DNA of 53,455 bases. It comes from Bacillota bacterium. Its GTDB lineage: Bacteria; Bacillota; Clostridia; Christensenellales; UMGS416. This document shows positions 21,599 through 29,589 of this stretch, one piece after another. A model generated the notes under the pieces. That model had not been told where the DNA came from. It did no database searches and was given only the letters and a program-made list of their open reading frames with translations. A program made the translations under genes and the position numbers. The stretch covers positions 1-53,455 of the forward strand of contig JAEYYW010000176.1 in NCBI GenBank assembly GCA_023428265.1. The letters are read 5' to 3'. Every line of letters begins with the position of its first letter. The first letter of the stretch is position 1.

Positions 21599-22675
21599 TC
21601 ATGCCAGCCCGAGCCGCTTGGCAGATCCGGCGGCCTGCATGCAGGAGTCGCGGACGATCAGCTTCACAGGCAGGCTGACCATGCTTTGGGATTTGTCTTC
21701 CGTCCCTGTGGCGCGGATAACCGAATCCACCGCTTTGCGTGCCATCTCATAAATCGGCACCTTCACCGTGGTCAGCGCGGGGCTGACATGGGCAGAGATG
21801 GAAATGTCGTCAAAGCCGATGATTGAGACATCCTGAGGCACCCGGATGCCTTTGGTTTTGAACATATCAATGGCGGCCAGAGCCATGTCATCGTTGCAGG
21901 AGAAGATGGCGGTGGGCAAATCGCCCCGGCTGATCAGCCGTGCAATTTCCTGCTCGGTGTTGCTCTTTAAAAACTCGCCGTGGAGAACGAAGTCTTCGCG
22001 CACCGGCACGCCGTTGGCGCTCATGCAATCCACAAACGCCTTGTAGCGCTCCCTGCCCGAATAAGTGCTCATGCGCCCTGCCAGCAGGCCGATTTCCCGA
22101 TGCCCGAGATCCAGCAGGTATTCCACCGCCATATAGGCCCCGTCATAGTCCATGGAGTTGATCAGCGTGAGGTTGGCCTGGCCGCCGCGGAACTTCCTGG
22201 CCTCATCCGGATCCAGGTCGATGATGGCCAGCGGGCAGCCGCGCTTGAGGATATCGCCGTAAACATCGGAGGCCATTTCCGTGCCGATGATAATGCCGCT
22301 GTCAATCCGCTTCTGCAGAAAGGCCTGCTTGATGCGGTCATAGTCATCCTTGGAGTAAATCACATTGACCAGAGCGTAGTAGCCCTGGGAGTTCAACGCG
22401 TCCACAATGATTTCCAGAAACGGAGCGAAGTAGTTGTTTTGATAAATGCGGTGGTTCTCATCCTTTTCCGAGATGCTGATGATAAAAAGGCCGATGGTGT
22501 TATGAGGCTTGCCCGCCAATGCCCTGGCCGATGTGTTCGGCGCGTAATCATAGCGGTCAATGATCTCCATCACTCTGCGGCGTGTCTCTTCCGGCACGTT
22601 GGGGTAATTGTTGACAACCCTGGAAACAGTGCTGCGGGATACGCCGGCGAGCTTTGCAATTTCGTCACTTTTCAT
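21599..22675 (-). CDS. LacI-family transcription regulator
   Basis: A 358-residue repressor with the classic LacI N-terminus (DEIAKLAGVSRSTVSRVVNNYPNVPEETRRRV) and a periplasmic-binding-protein-like sensor domain. The sensor includes HREIGLLAGRMSTYSGRERYKAF, AIFSCNDDMALAAIDMF and VSIIGFDDISISAHVSPALTTV. It lies between the binding-protein and cellobiose-phosphorylase genes, so it very likely controls the operon in response to cellobiose or a related sugar. Two LacI-type palindromes upstream of the first permease gene (26398-26415, 26539-26556) are candidate operators. Confidence 0.93.
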   Translation of the reverse strand: MKSDEIAKLAGVSRSTVSRVVNNYPNVPEETRRRVMEIIDRYDYAPNTSARALAGKPHNTIGLFIISISEKDENHRIYQNNYFAPFLEIIVDALNSQGYYALVNVIYSKDDYDRIKQAFLQKRIDSGIIIGTEMASDVYGDILKRGCPLAIIDLDPDEARKFRGGQANLTLINSMDYDGAYMAVEYLLDLGHREIGLLAGRMSTYSGRERYKAFVDCMSANGVPVREDFVLHGEFLKSNTEQEIARLISRGDLPTAIFSCNDDMALAAIDMFKTKGIRVPQDVSIIGFDDISISAHVSPALTTVKVPIYEMARKAVDSVIRATGTEDKSQSMVSLPVKLIVRDSCMQAAGSAKRLGLA

Positions 22676-22697
22676 CGGGCAACCACCACCTTTTAAC

Positions 22698-22728
22698 GGG
22701 ACGGAGCAGGCCCTGCCCGCTCCGTCCC
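22698..22728 (-). other. stem-loop after the binding-protein gene
   Basis: GGGACGGAGC and GCTCCGTCCC form a perfect ten-pair stem with an 11-base loop, located after the binding-protein stop and before lacI in transcription order ending. No U-tract follows. Such internal hairpins often protect the 5' part of a transporter mRNA and so raise binding-protein levels; that role is inferred. Confidence 0.5.
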
Positions 22729-22767
22729 AATGGGAACAATTTTACCTGTGCGTTCGGAGACGGTCAA

Positions 22768-24351
22768 TCACTTCTTGGCCAAAAACGCGTCATACTGCTT
22801 CTGCATGTCGGCCAGGACCAGATCAACCCCAGCAGCCTTGAACTCTGCCGCCATGTTGGCAACAATCGTGTCAACAGGCTCAGTGCCGGCGCCGGTGAAC
22901 AGATTGAGGTAATACTTGTCGCGGACGTTCATGCAGGCGGCGATCTCGTTCTGCACGGCCTTGCCGTCATAGACGAAGCCAAGGCTGTTGAGCGGCAGCG
23001 CGCTGTCGTTGAACTCCTTGTAGAGGTCCCAAACGTTGGGCAGGTCGCTCTCGGAGATCAGCTCGATGTACTGGTTGCCGAATGTCCAGGTGAAACCGGG
23101 CTTCCAGCCAGCGGGCTTGGTCAGGTTCTTCGGGCCATCCTTGTACTGCTTGTCGTTGACCATCACATAGTGCTCGTCCTTGATACCAAACTGGATCAGG
23201 TTGATGAGCGTGGTGTCGGTATAGAGCATGTTGACGAACATCAGTGTGCGCTCGGGGTTTTCGCTGGCGGCGGGGATGGCAAGCATCGCGCCCGTCGTTT
23301 CACGGTTGCTCATCACAGCGGGTGTGAACTGCGCCTGCACCACATCGATGCCGAGGGAGCTGGACATTTCAACATACTTGTTGGGCTTCAGCGACTGGTC
23401 CAGCGCAAAGTACTTGCCGCTCCTGAATTCGTCGGCGAAGTTCGTCTGCGTGGGCGCGTCGGGGTTGATGTAGCCCTTCGTGTAGTAGTCACGCATCAGC
23501 TTGTAGTGCTCGATGGCTTCGGGGGCCAGGAACTGGTTGATGATCTTGGTGTTGGAAGCGTCATTGGTGGAATAGAGAGCGCCAGGGCACCTGCCGTCGC
23601 TGATTTCATCAAAATCAAGATCGCGGAAGGGGGCTTCGCCCATAACCACCAGAAGAGGCCATACGCCGGGCTCGCCGTCCTTGATCATTTTGAGCACGGG
23701 CTCAAAATCCTTATAGGACTTGATGTTGGTCATGTCGATCTTGTACTTGTCAACGAGGTCCTTCCTCATGATCGGGCCCCACGCGTGAGCCTTTTCCTTG
23801 TTGGTGGCCATCGCATACAGCTTGCCGTCGATCGCGCCGGCATAGAGGAAGTCCTTACCGAGAACCTTCTCAACATCCGGAGCATACTTGGGCAGCAGGT
23901 CGTTGAGCTGGAGCAGGTAGCCGGCGGCGGCGTTCACCCTGTAGTTGGCTGCCCAGCTGGTGGAGAACAGCAGGTCGAACTTCTCACCGGAAGCGAGCAT
24001 CGGGTTCATCTTGTTGTCATAGTCGCCGCTCTGGATGACCTTCAGGTCAACCTCAGCGTTGATGATCGGCTTCAGGTAGTCGTTGATCGCCTTCATGACA
24101 ATGCCCATGTCCGGCTGGTCGCCGGCATTGCACCACTGATACCAGGTGATTGTCTTGAAGTCTTTGATCTCAGGGTTGACAGTCGGTTCGGCCGGCGCGG
24201 TTGTCGGCTCGGTGGTCGCTACATCCTTGCTGGGTGCGGCAGTCTGCGGCGCTGCGGTGGGCGCAGCCGTCTGGCAGCCTGCCATCACCAACGACAGGGA
24301 GACGGCGATCGCAAGCACCGCGAAGAGAATCTGCCTGTGTCTTTTCATCAT
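22768..24351 (-). CDS. sugar ABC transporter substrate-binding lipoprotein (family 1, DUF3502 C-terminus)
   Basis: A 527-residue protein with a lipoprotein signal (MKRHRQILFAVLAIAVSLSLVMAGC, cysteine at residue 26) and an Ala/Thr/Pro linker. A large family 1 solute-binding domain follows (WYQWCNAGDQPDMGIVMKAINDYL; GKLYAMATNKEKAHAWGPIMRKDL). The last 70 residues (NVRDKYYLNLFTGAGTEPVDTIVANMAAEF) match the DUF3502 C-terminal region seen in LipO-type lipoproteins of Firmicutes. It captures an oligosaccharide outside the membrane and feeds the two permeases encoded just before it. No ATPase gene is present, which is normal for this family, since a shared MsmK-like ATPase is used. Confidence 0.93.
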   Translation of the reverse strand: MMKRHRQILFAVLAIAVSLSLVMAGCQTAAPTAAPQTAAPSKDVATTEPTTAPAEPTVNPEIKDFKTITWYQWCNAGDQPDMGIVMKAINDYLKPIINAEVDLKVIQSGDYDNKMNPMLASGEKFDLLFSTSWAANYRVNAAAGYLLQLNDLLPKYAPDVEKVLGKDFLYAGAIDGKLYAMATNKEKAHAWGPIMRKDLVDKYKIDMTNIKSYKDFEPVLKMIKDGEPGVWPLLVVMGEAPFRDLDFDEISDGRCPGALYSTNDASNTKIINQFLAPEAIEHYKLMRDYYTKGYINPDAPTQTNFADEFRSGKYFALDQSLKPNKYVEMSSSLGIDVVQAQFTPAVMSNRETTGAMLAIPAASENPERTLMFVNMLYTDTTLINLIQFGIKDEHYVMVNDKQYKDGPKNLTKPAGWKPGFTWTFGNQYIELISESDLPNVWDLYKEFNDSALPLNSLGFVYDGKAVQNEIAACMNVRDKYYLNLFTGAGTEPVDTIVANMAAEFKAAGVDLVLADMQKQYDAFLAKK

Positions 24352-24397
24352 GAGCCCTCCTTAAAAATTTGTATGTGCTTTCCGGCGGTTGCCGGTA

Positions 24398-25309
24398 TTA
24401 GCCTTTGAGAGCGCCAATCGTGAGACCTTTGATGAAGTATCGTTGAAAGAACGGATACGCGAATATGATTGGCCCTATGGACAGCACGGCAATGGCCATG
24501 CGCGCCCCCTCCGAGGGAATGGTGTCGAATGAAATCGTGCCGCTGAGAGACTGGGAGTTCTGCGAAAGCCAGGTAATGGTGTTGAGGATACGGGCGAGAA
24601 TGTATTGCACGTTCATCATCTTCGTTTCGTCAATGAACATGAGCGGCAGGAACCAGTCATTCCAGTATTGCAGTGTGCAGAAAAGACCTATCGTGGCGAG
24701 GCCTGCCTTGCTGATGGGCAGCACGATGCTGAAGAATGTCCTGAACTCGCCGGCGCCATCGAGCTTTGCGGCTTCCAGCAGCTCATCCGGTATGGTGGCG
24801 CGGAAGAACGTGCGCATGATGAGCACATACCAGGCGTTGATCAGGTATGGCACGATATAAACCCAGATCGTGTTCTTCAGGGGGATCAGCTGTGTATAAA
24901 CCATATACCACGGCACCAGGCCGCCATTGAAGATCATGGTGAAAAACAGCAGGAAGGAAACAAAGTTCCTTTGCCTGAAATCACGCCGCGAGATGGGATA
25001 GGCGAAGAGCGTGATGACGATGAGGCTGGCGACGGTGCCAATCAGCGTCACAAAGATCGATATGCCGTAAGATCGATAAATGAGGCTGCCGTCCAGCACA
25101 TACCGGTAGGATTCCAAAGACAGTTTGCTCGGCAGAAACGAATACCCATTGCGCAGAATGGTCATCTCATCGGTGAAGGACACCATGATCATCAGCAGCA
25201 ATGGCACCACGCACAGCGCCACAAAGATCAGAACCCCGAGGTTCAGCACGAAATTTATCCCATGCGGAAGCTTGTTGAACCGCGCCTCCTGCGACACCTT
25301 TGCCATCAT
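24398..25309 (-). CDS. sugar ABC transporter permease (LplC/YtcP type)
   Basis: A 303-residue inner-membrane permease of the MalG/LplC class. There are six predicted transmembrane helices. The cytoplasmic EAA loop reads LLEAAKLDGAGEFRTFFSIVLPIS near residue 195 and docks to the ATPase. The C-terminal FFQRYFIKGLTIGALKG is the signature end of this family. The start follows GGGGTGT and lies nine bases after the stop of the other permease gene. It works with the 25319 permease as a heterodimer. Confidence 0.93.
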   Translation of the reverse strand: MMAKVSQEARFNKLPHGINFVLNLGVLIFVALCVVPLLLMIMVSFTDEMTILRNGYSFLPSKLSLESYRYVLDGSLIYRSYGISIFVTLIGTVASLIVITLFAYPISRRDFRQRNFVSFLLFFTMIFNGGLVPWYMVYTQLIPLKNTIWVYIVPYLINAWYVLIMRTFFRATIPDELLEAAKLDGAGEFRTFFSIVLPISKAGLATIGLFCTLQYWNDWFLPLMFIDETKMMNVQYILARILNTITWLSQNSQSLSGTISFDTIPSEGARMAIAVLSIGPIIFAYPFFQRYFIKGLTIGALKG

Positions 25310-25318
25310 TCACACCCC

Positions 25319-26383
25319 TTAAAAAACTGCTTTCTCGCTGTCGATCTTCCGGACAAACGCGTTGGCCAGGAAGATGCACACAAACCCGACGACCGATTGA
25401 TACAACCCCGCAGCCGAGGCCATGCCGATGTTGCTCAGGCGTACCAGCGCATTGTAGACGTAGGTGTCGATCACCTGCGTGGTGGCAAAGAGCGCACCCT
25501 GCTGCCTTGGCACCTGGTAGAACAGGCCGAAGTCGGAGTTGAATATCCTGCCGATGGCCAGCACCGTCAGAATGATCATGAGCGGCTTGAGCATCGGAAC
25601 CGTGATGTGCACAATCCTCTGCCAGCGGTTGGCGCCGTCGATTGTGGCAGCCTCATAAAGCTCCGTATCGATGCCCGTGATCGCGGCCAGATAGACGACG
25701 CAGTTGTAGCCGGTGTATTTCCATAGGTTGAAGAAGACCAGTATGAACGGCCAGTAGGCAGGATTGGCGTAGAACTGCTGCGGCATTCCCAGCGGTTCGA
25801 GTATGGATTTGTTGATGAAGCCGTATTCGTTGCCGAAGAACCCATACGCAAGGTACCCCACGATGACCCAAGAGAGGAAGTAGGGCAGGAACATAAAGCT
25901 CTGATAGACTTTAGCCGTACGCTTGTTTCTGAGCTCACTCAAAATGATGGCGAATGCCACGGAGACAATGAGCCCGAGCACGATGAAAACGAGGTTGTAG
26001 GCCACCGTGTTACGGGTGATTGTCCAGGAGTCCGGCGAATTGAAAAGGAAGGCGAAGTTGCCGAATATATTCTTTTCCGAAACAATCTGGCCGTTTGCAT
26101 CCAGATGCGAGACCAGCGGCAGATTGCCCCTCTTGAAATTCTCGATGATGTTGTAGAAAAGCTGCGGCACCCAGCCAAGAGAAGCCGGCTTGGGCACATT
26201 GTTGTATTTCTGGAACGCGAGCGACACGCCCAGCATCGGCACGTAGTTGTTGATGAAGAGCACTACCAGCCCGGGCAGCACCATCACCCAATACTCCCAG
26301 CGGAATGACCGGAAGCGTTTGCGTGGGGCGGTTTTACGGGTCACCGGCTGCGCCGGGGCCTGCGGGACGCTTTTGACCATCAT
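25319..26383 (-). CDS. sugar ABC transporter permease (LplB type)
   Basis: A 354-residue inner-membrane permease with a cytoplasmic N-terminal extension rich in Pro and Arg. About six transmembrane helices follow. The insertion FYNIIENFKRGNLPLVSHLDANG is typical of LplB/YtcP-associated permeases. The EAA loop reads LYEAATIDGANRWQRIVHITVPML near residue 270. The ATG at 26383 has GAGG six bases upstream; an in-frame start four codons earlier would remove that site. It is the first gene of the operon and follows a regulatory region with two LacI-type palindromes. Confidence 0.93.
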   Translation of the reverse strand: MMVKSVPQAPAQPVTRKTAPRKRFRSFRWEYWVMVLPGLVVLFINNYVPMLGVSLAFQKYNNVPKPASLGWVPQLFYNIIENFKRGNLPLVSHLDANGQIVSEKNIFGNFAFLFNSPDSWTITRNTVAYNLVFIVLGLIVSVAFAIILSELRNKRTAKVYQSFMFLPYFLSWVIVGYLAYGFFGNEYGFINKSILEPLGMPQQFYANPAYWPFILVFFNLWKYTGYNCVVYLAAITGIDTELYEAATIDGANRWQRIVHITVPMLKPLMIILTVLAIGRIFNSDFGLFYQVPRQQGALFATTQVIDTYVYNALVRLSNIGMASAAGLYQSVVGFVCIFLANAFVRKIDSEKAVF

Positions 26384-26397
26384 GCAACACCTCATTG

Positions 26398-26415
26398 TGT
26401 GAACGCGTTTCTACA
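26398..26415. promoter_or_regulatory. LacI-type operator, proximal
   Basis: TGTGAACGCGTTTCTACA is an 18-base pseudo-palindrome with a central CG. It lies 15 bases before the first permease start and matches the distal site at 13 positions including both ends. A bound repressor here would sit over the 5' untranslated region. Confidence 0.5.
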
Positions 26416-26538
26416 CTTGATTTCGGCGGTTTTATCTTCTTTTTCGTGCATTGTGTCTACATTGCACAGTGTGTTTTAACTATTTTGTTATTTACACAAC
26501 ACGGATCAGCTCTTCCATGAATACAGACACCCTCTTTC

Positions 26539-26556
26539 TGTGAATACGCTTTCACA
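26539..26556. promoter_or_regulatory. LacI-type or cre-like operator, distal
   Basis: TGTGAATACGCTTTCACA has six-base inverted arms TGTGAA and TTCACA. On the minus strand TGAAAGCGTATTCA differs from the catabolite-response consensus at one position, so CcpA is a competing reading. Confidence 0.55.
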
Positions 26557-26734
26557 GACATTCTACGAGAAATATGTTGAATACTAAATGGTTTATTTTG
26601 TGCTCATGTAGGCAATATTTTGCGTATTATTGAGCCTTTTGCGGTATATTCATATCATTAAAGGGCGTGTTCATGCCGTTTTGCCAAAAATCAGATGAGC
26701 AATTTGCACAAGAAGAAGGCAGTATAACGCGGTT

Positions 26735-27550
26735 TTATTCCATTGTTTTTTTCCGGTAATCGCTGGGCGACACGCCTGTTTGTTTCTTAAAGTATTTTGC
26801 GAAATAGTGGGCATCGGCAATGCCGACGCGTTCGGAAACGTCTCCCACAGGCAAATTGGTCTCTTTCAACAATTTGATGGCCTCCCGGATGCGCAATTGC
26901 CACAAATAGCACACCCAGCTCACGCCCATCTCGCGGACAAACATCCTGCTGATGTGGCAAGGGCTCACATATGCGTTGCGCGCGATCTCATCCAGCGTGA
27001 CTGACCGGCGGTAGTTTGCGGCGATGAATTCCACGGCTTTTGCCATGAGAGGTTTCATTGGCTTTTCTGAAATCTGTGAAAGCGCGTTCACACCTGGAGA
27101 GACCAGTTTGGCAAGCCCTTGCTCCAGCAGCGCCCGACAGGCGCGGAAACAGGCGGACAGATCCTCCGCGCCCCGCCCCCGCGCGCTGGCCACCGCGCCC
27201 AAAACGCCGCCGCCCGGCAGCCAGGCACTGCCGGCATGGATCTCCGGGCCGCACAGCCCCCCGCCCCGCCGCTGGCCGGTGAGCACGGCGACCCGCTCCG
27301 GCGACAGGGCAAGCACCGCTCCGGCCCGCCCCAGCGGCAGCGCCCAGAGCGCGTCCAGCGCCTCCGCCAGCGGCGGCGCCTCATTCGCGTCCAGCTCGAT
27401 CAGGTGCAGCACAAACGGCCCGAGGTCTGAGCCGGCCAGCTGCTGATATGCCTCGGGAGCGCGCGCGCCAAACAGCACGTCGCAAAGCACTTTGCAACGG
27501 GCCAAATCCAGCACAGACTGATCCGAACAGGATCTCCGGCGCTTGGGCAT
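26735..27550 (-). CDS. AraC-family transcription regulator
   Basis: A 271-residue protein when started at the ATG at 27550, which has GGAGG nine bases upstream. A longer frame begins right at the hpt stop codon but lacks a site. The C-terminal 100 residues form two helix-turn-helix motifs of the AraC type (LDEIARNAYVSPCHISRMFVREMG and VGDVSERVGIADAHYFAKYFKKQTGVSPSDYRK). The N-terminal part, with an ACFRACRALLEQGL helix, may be an effector domain but is not identified. It lies between hpt and the sugar operon on the same strand, and control of that operon is possible. Confidence 0.85.
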   Translation of the reverse strand: MPKRRRSCSDQSVLDLARCKVLCDVLFGARAPEAYQQLAGSDLGPFVLHLIELDANEAPPLAEALDALWALPLGRAGAVLALSPERVAVLTGQRRGGGLCGPEIHAGSAWLPGGGVLGAVASARGRGAEDLSACFRACRALLEQGLAKLVSPGVNALSQISEKPMKPLMAKAVEFIAANYRRSVTLDEIARNAYVSPCHISRMFVREMGVSWVCYLWQLRIREAIKLLKETNLPVGDVSERVGIADAHYFAKYFKKQTGVSPSDYRKKTME

Positions 27551-27611
27551 CGGAGCCGCCCTCCCCCCATCGGTATCACTGTTGCCGCTCCGGCGTGAAG
27601 CGGCCTGCACG

Positions 27612-28160
27612 CTATTTCTGATAGATTTCCGGTTTCAGCACGCAGATATCGGGCAGGTTGCGATATTGCTCGGCAAAATCCAGCCCATAGCCCACCACGA
27701 ACTCGTTGGGGATCGTGAACCCCCGCCAGTCTGCCTCAATGATCACCCTGCGGCGCTCCGGCTTGTCCAGTAGCGTGCAGATTTTCAAGGACGCCGGCTT
27801 GCGGGAGCGCAGCATGTCGGTGAGATAATGCAGCGTCAGGCCTGTGTCCAGAATGTCTTCCACAACCACGGCGTGGCGGCCTTCAATGGATTCGTCCAGG
27901 TCTTTGATCAGCCGCACCTCGCCGGAGCTGCCGGTGCCCCGGCCATAGCTGGAGGCGGAGATGAAATCCATCCGGATGGGGATATCCATGCAGCGCACGA
28001 GGTCTGCATAAAACACCACGGAGCCCTTCAGCACGCAGATCATCACCGGCGAAAGGCCCTCATACTCGCGGCTCAACGCCTGCCCGATCTGGCGCACCTT
28101 GGCGGCAATTTCCTCTTTCCCAATCAGCACATGGCTCACATCGGCCATCATACCCGTCAT
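27612..28160 (-). CDS. hpt: hypoxanthine phosphoribosyltransferase
   Basis: A 182-residue cytoplasmic enzyme converting hypoxanthine or guanine plus PRPP to IMP or GMP in purine salvage. The PRPP loop VVVEDILDTGLT lies near residue 105. The segment SPVMICVLKGSVVFYADLVR, the flexible-loop SASSYGRGTGSSGEV and the C-terminal FVVGYGLDFAEQYRNLPDI are all typical. The ATG overlaps the tilS stop by four bases (ATGA). This tilS-hpt pair is conserved in Firmicutes. GGAG precedes the start. Confidence 0.96.
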   Translation of the reverse strand: MTGMMADVSHVLIGKEEIAAKVRQIGQALSREYEGLSPVMICVLKGSVVFYADLVRCMDIPIRMDFISASSYGRGTGSSGEVRLIKDLDESIEGRHAVVVEDILDTGLTLHYLTDMLRSRKPASLKICTLLDKPERRRVIIEADWRGFTIPNEFVVGYGLDFAEQYRNLPDICVLKPEIYQK

Positions 28161-29542
28161 AAACCCTTCTCCTTTTTGACAAACTCGATTTGCAAAACAC
28201 GGGTGGTTTGCGCGGTGACCCTGACCTTGTCGGAGATGCCCACGCCCACCACCCACAGCACCTCGGCGCCGCTGGCCAGCAGCGGCAAGCCGTTTCGTGC
28301 ATAGCGGGCCACCTTGCGGTCAATCAGGTGGTCCTTCAGCTTCTTTCCGCCCGGAGCGCCCAGTGGGTGGAACCGGTCTCCCTCAGCCCTTGAGCGGGCC
28401 ACCACACCGGTCGGGAAACAATCGGCATCGAAGTGTTGCACAGCCACGGGGTGCTCTTTCAGCGCAGCGGGCACGGCATCCAGCAGCCGGCAGCGGAACA
28501 CGCCGCCGCAGGCCTCGGTTTCCCCGGGGATGCCGAGCGGCACGGGCTCCCAGAGCGATTGCTCCGGCAGCGCCGGCAAAACCGCAAGCATGCCCGCCTC
28601 CCGGATGGCCACAGCCCCGCCGCCCAGATCCAGCCGGCGGCCGGTCTTGGCCTCCCCCAGCAGCGAAGCCAACGCGGCAACGTCGCACAACTCCACATCG
28701 GCAGCCAGGCCGGAGCGGCGGGCCAGCTGCCGCAGCGCCCGGCTTTGCACCGGCCAAGGCAAGCCTGCCAGATCTTCCGTCGGTGCGGAAGCGCCGCCGC
28801 CGGGCAGCTCCACAGCCCGTGTGAGCGCGGCATTGGCAAGGCCGTTCAGAAAGCGGCTGTCTTCCCGCAGAAGGTCGGCGGCACGGCAAAGCGCCCCGGT
28901 TGCCTGCGGGTTCAACCGCTCCTCCGCCATCGGCAGCAGCACATGGCGCACCCAGTTGCGGGGGATTGATGTGTCGGCGTTGGACGGATCCTCCCGCCAG
29001 GTAAAGCCGTTTTGCTCACACCAGGCACGGATCTCCGCCCTGCCCACGCACAAAAAGGGCCGCACGATGCCGGTTTCCTCCACCGGCGCCATCGCGGCAA
29101 GGCCGTCAGCGCCGGCGCCGCGGATCAACCGCAGCAGCACCGTCTCGGCCTGATCATCCCTGTGATGGGCCAGCGCCAGCCTCTCCGCGCCGCACTCCGC
29201 CATAGCCTGGCGGAAAAACCGGTGGCGGGCCTGCCGCGCGGCCACCTCCAGGGATTGGCCCGATGCCCGGGCCAGCGCCGGCACATCGGCGCACCCCAGG
29301 TGCAGCGGCACGGCCAGCTCCCGGCAGAGCTCTTCCACAAAGAGCTGCTCTTCGCCGGACTCGACGCGGATGCCGTGGTGGAAATGGGCGGCCTCCACAC
29401 GGACACCTAATTGATCCTGCAGCAGCCACAGCGCCCGCAGCAGCGCAACGCTGTCTATGCCGCCGGACACGCCGACCAGCACCACACTCCCACTGGGGAG
29501 CATGGCGTGAGCGTGGAGGAACCGTGCGACCTGCTCGAGCAT
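28157..29542 (-). CDS. tilS: tRNA(Ile)-lysidine synthase
   Basis: A 461-residue enzyme. The N-terminal PP-loop ATPase domain carries VGVSGGIDSVALL near residue 25 and later HHRDDQAETVLLRLIRGAG. It attaches lysine to C34 of tRNA-Ile(CAU), changing AUG to AUA decoding. The C-terminal part contains the TilS-specific domains, including FHPLGAPGGKKLKDHLIDRKV. The ATG at 29542 is preceded by GAGGCGG. It is essential in most bacteria, and the operon with hpt is typical of Firmicutes. Confidence 0.95.
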   Translation of the reverse strand: MLEQVARFLHAHAMLPSGSVVLVGVSGGIDSVALLRALWLLQDQLGVRVEAAHFHHGIRVESGEEQLFVEELCRELAVPLHLGCADVPALARASGQSLEVAARQARHRFFRQAMAECGAERLALAHHRDDQAETVLLRLIRGAGADGLAAMAPVEETGIVRPFLCVGRAEIRAWCEQNGFTWREDPSNADTSIPRNWVRHVLLPMAEERLNPQATGALCRAADLLREDSRFLNGLANAALTRAVELPGGGASAPTEDLAGLPWPVQSRALRQLARRSGLAADVELCDVAALASLLGEAKTGRRLDLGGGAVAIREAGMLAVLPALPEQSLWEPVPLGIPGETEACGGVFRCRLLDAVPAALKEHPVAVQHFDADCFPTGVVARSRAEGDRFHPLGAPGGKKLKDHLIDRKVARYARNGLPLLASGAEVLWVVGVGISDKVRVTAQTTRVLQIEFVKKEKGL

Positions 29543-29589
29543 CAAACCGCCTCTGGAAATTCTAGGAACCGGTATAGTATATCACATTG

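Larger units (their letters stand above)
26384..26734. other. regulatory gap upstream of the transporter operon
   Basis: No gene is seen in these 351 bases. They are AT-rich and hold two 18-bp LacI-type palindromes (annotated separately). The promoter must fire leftwards from here, but no hexamer pair stands out. The region also receives the end of the AraC gene at 26735, with no clear terminator. Confidence 0.55.
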
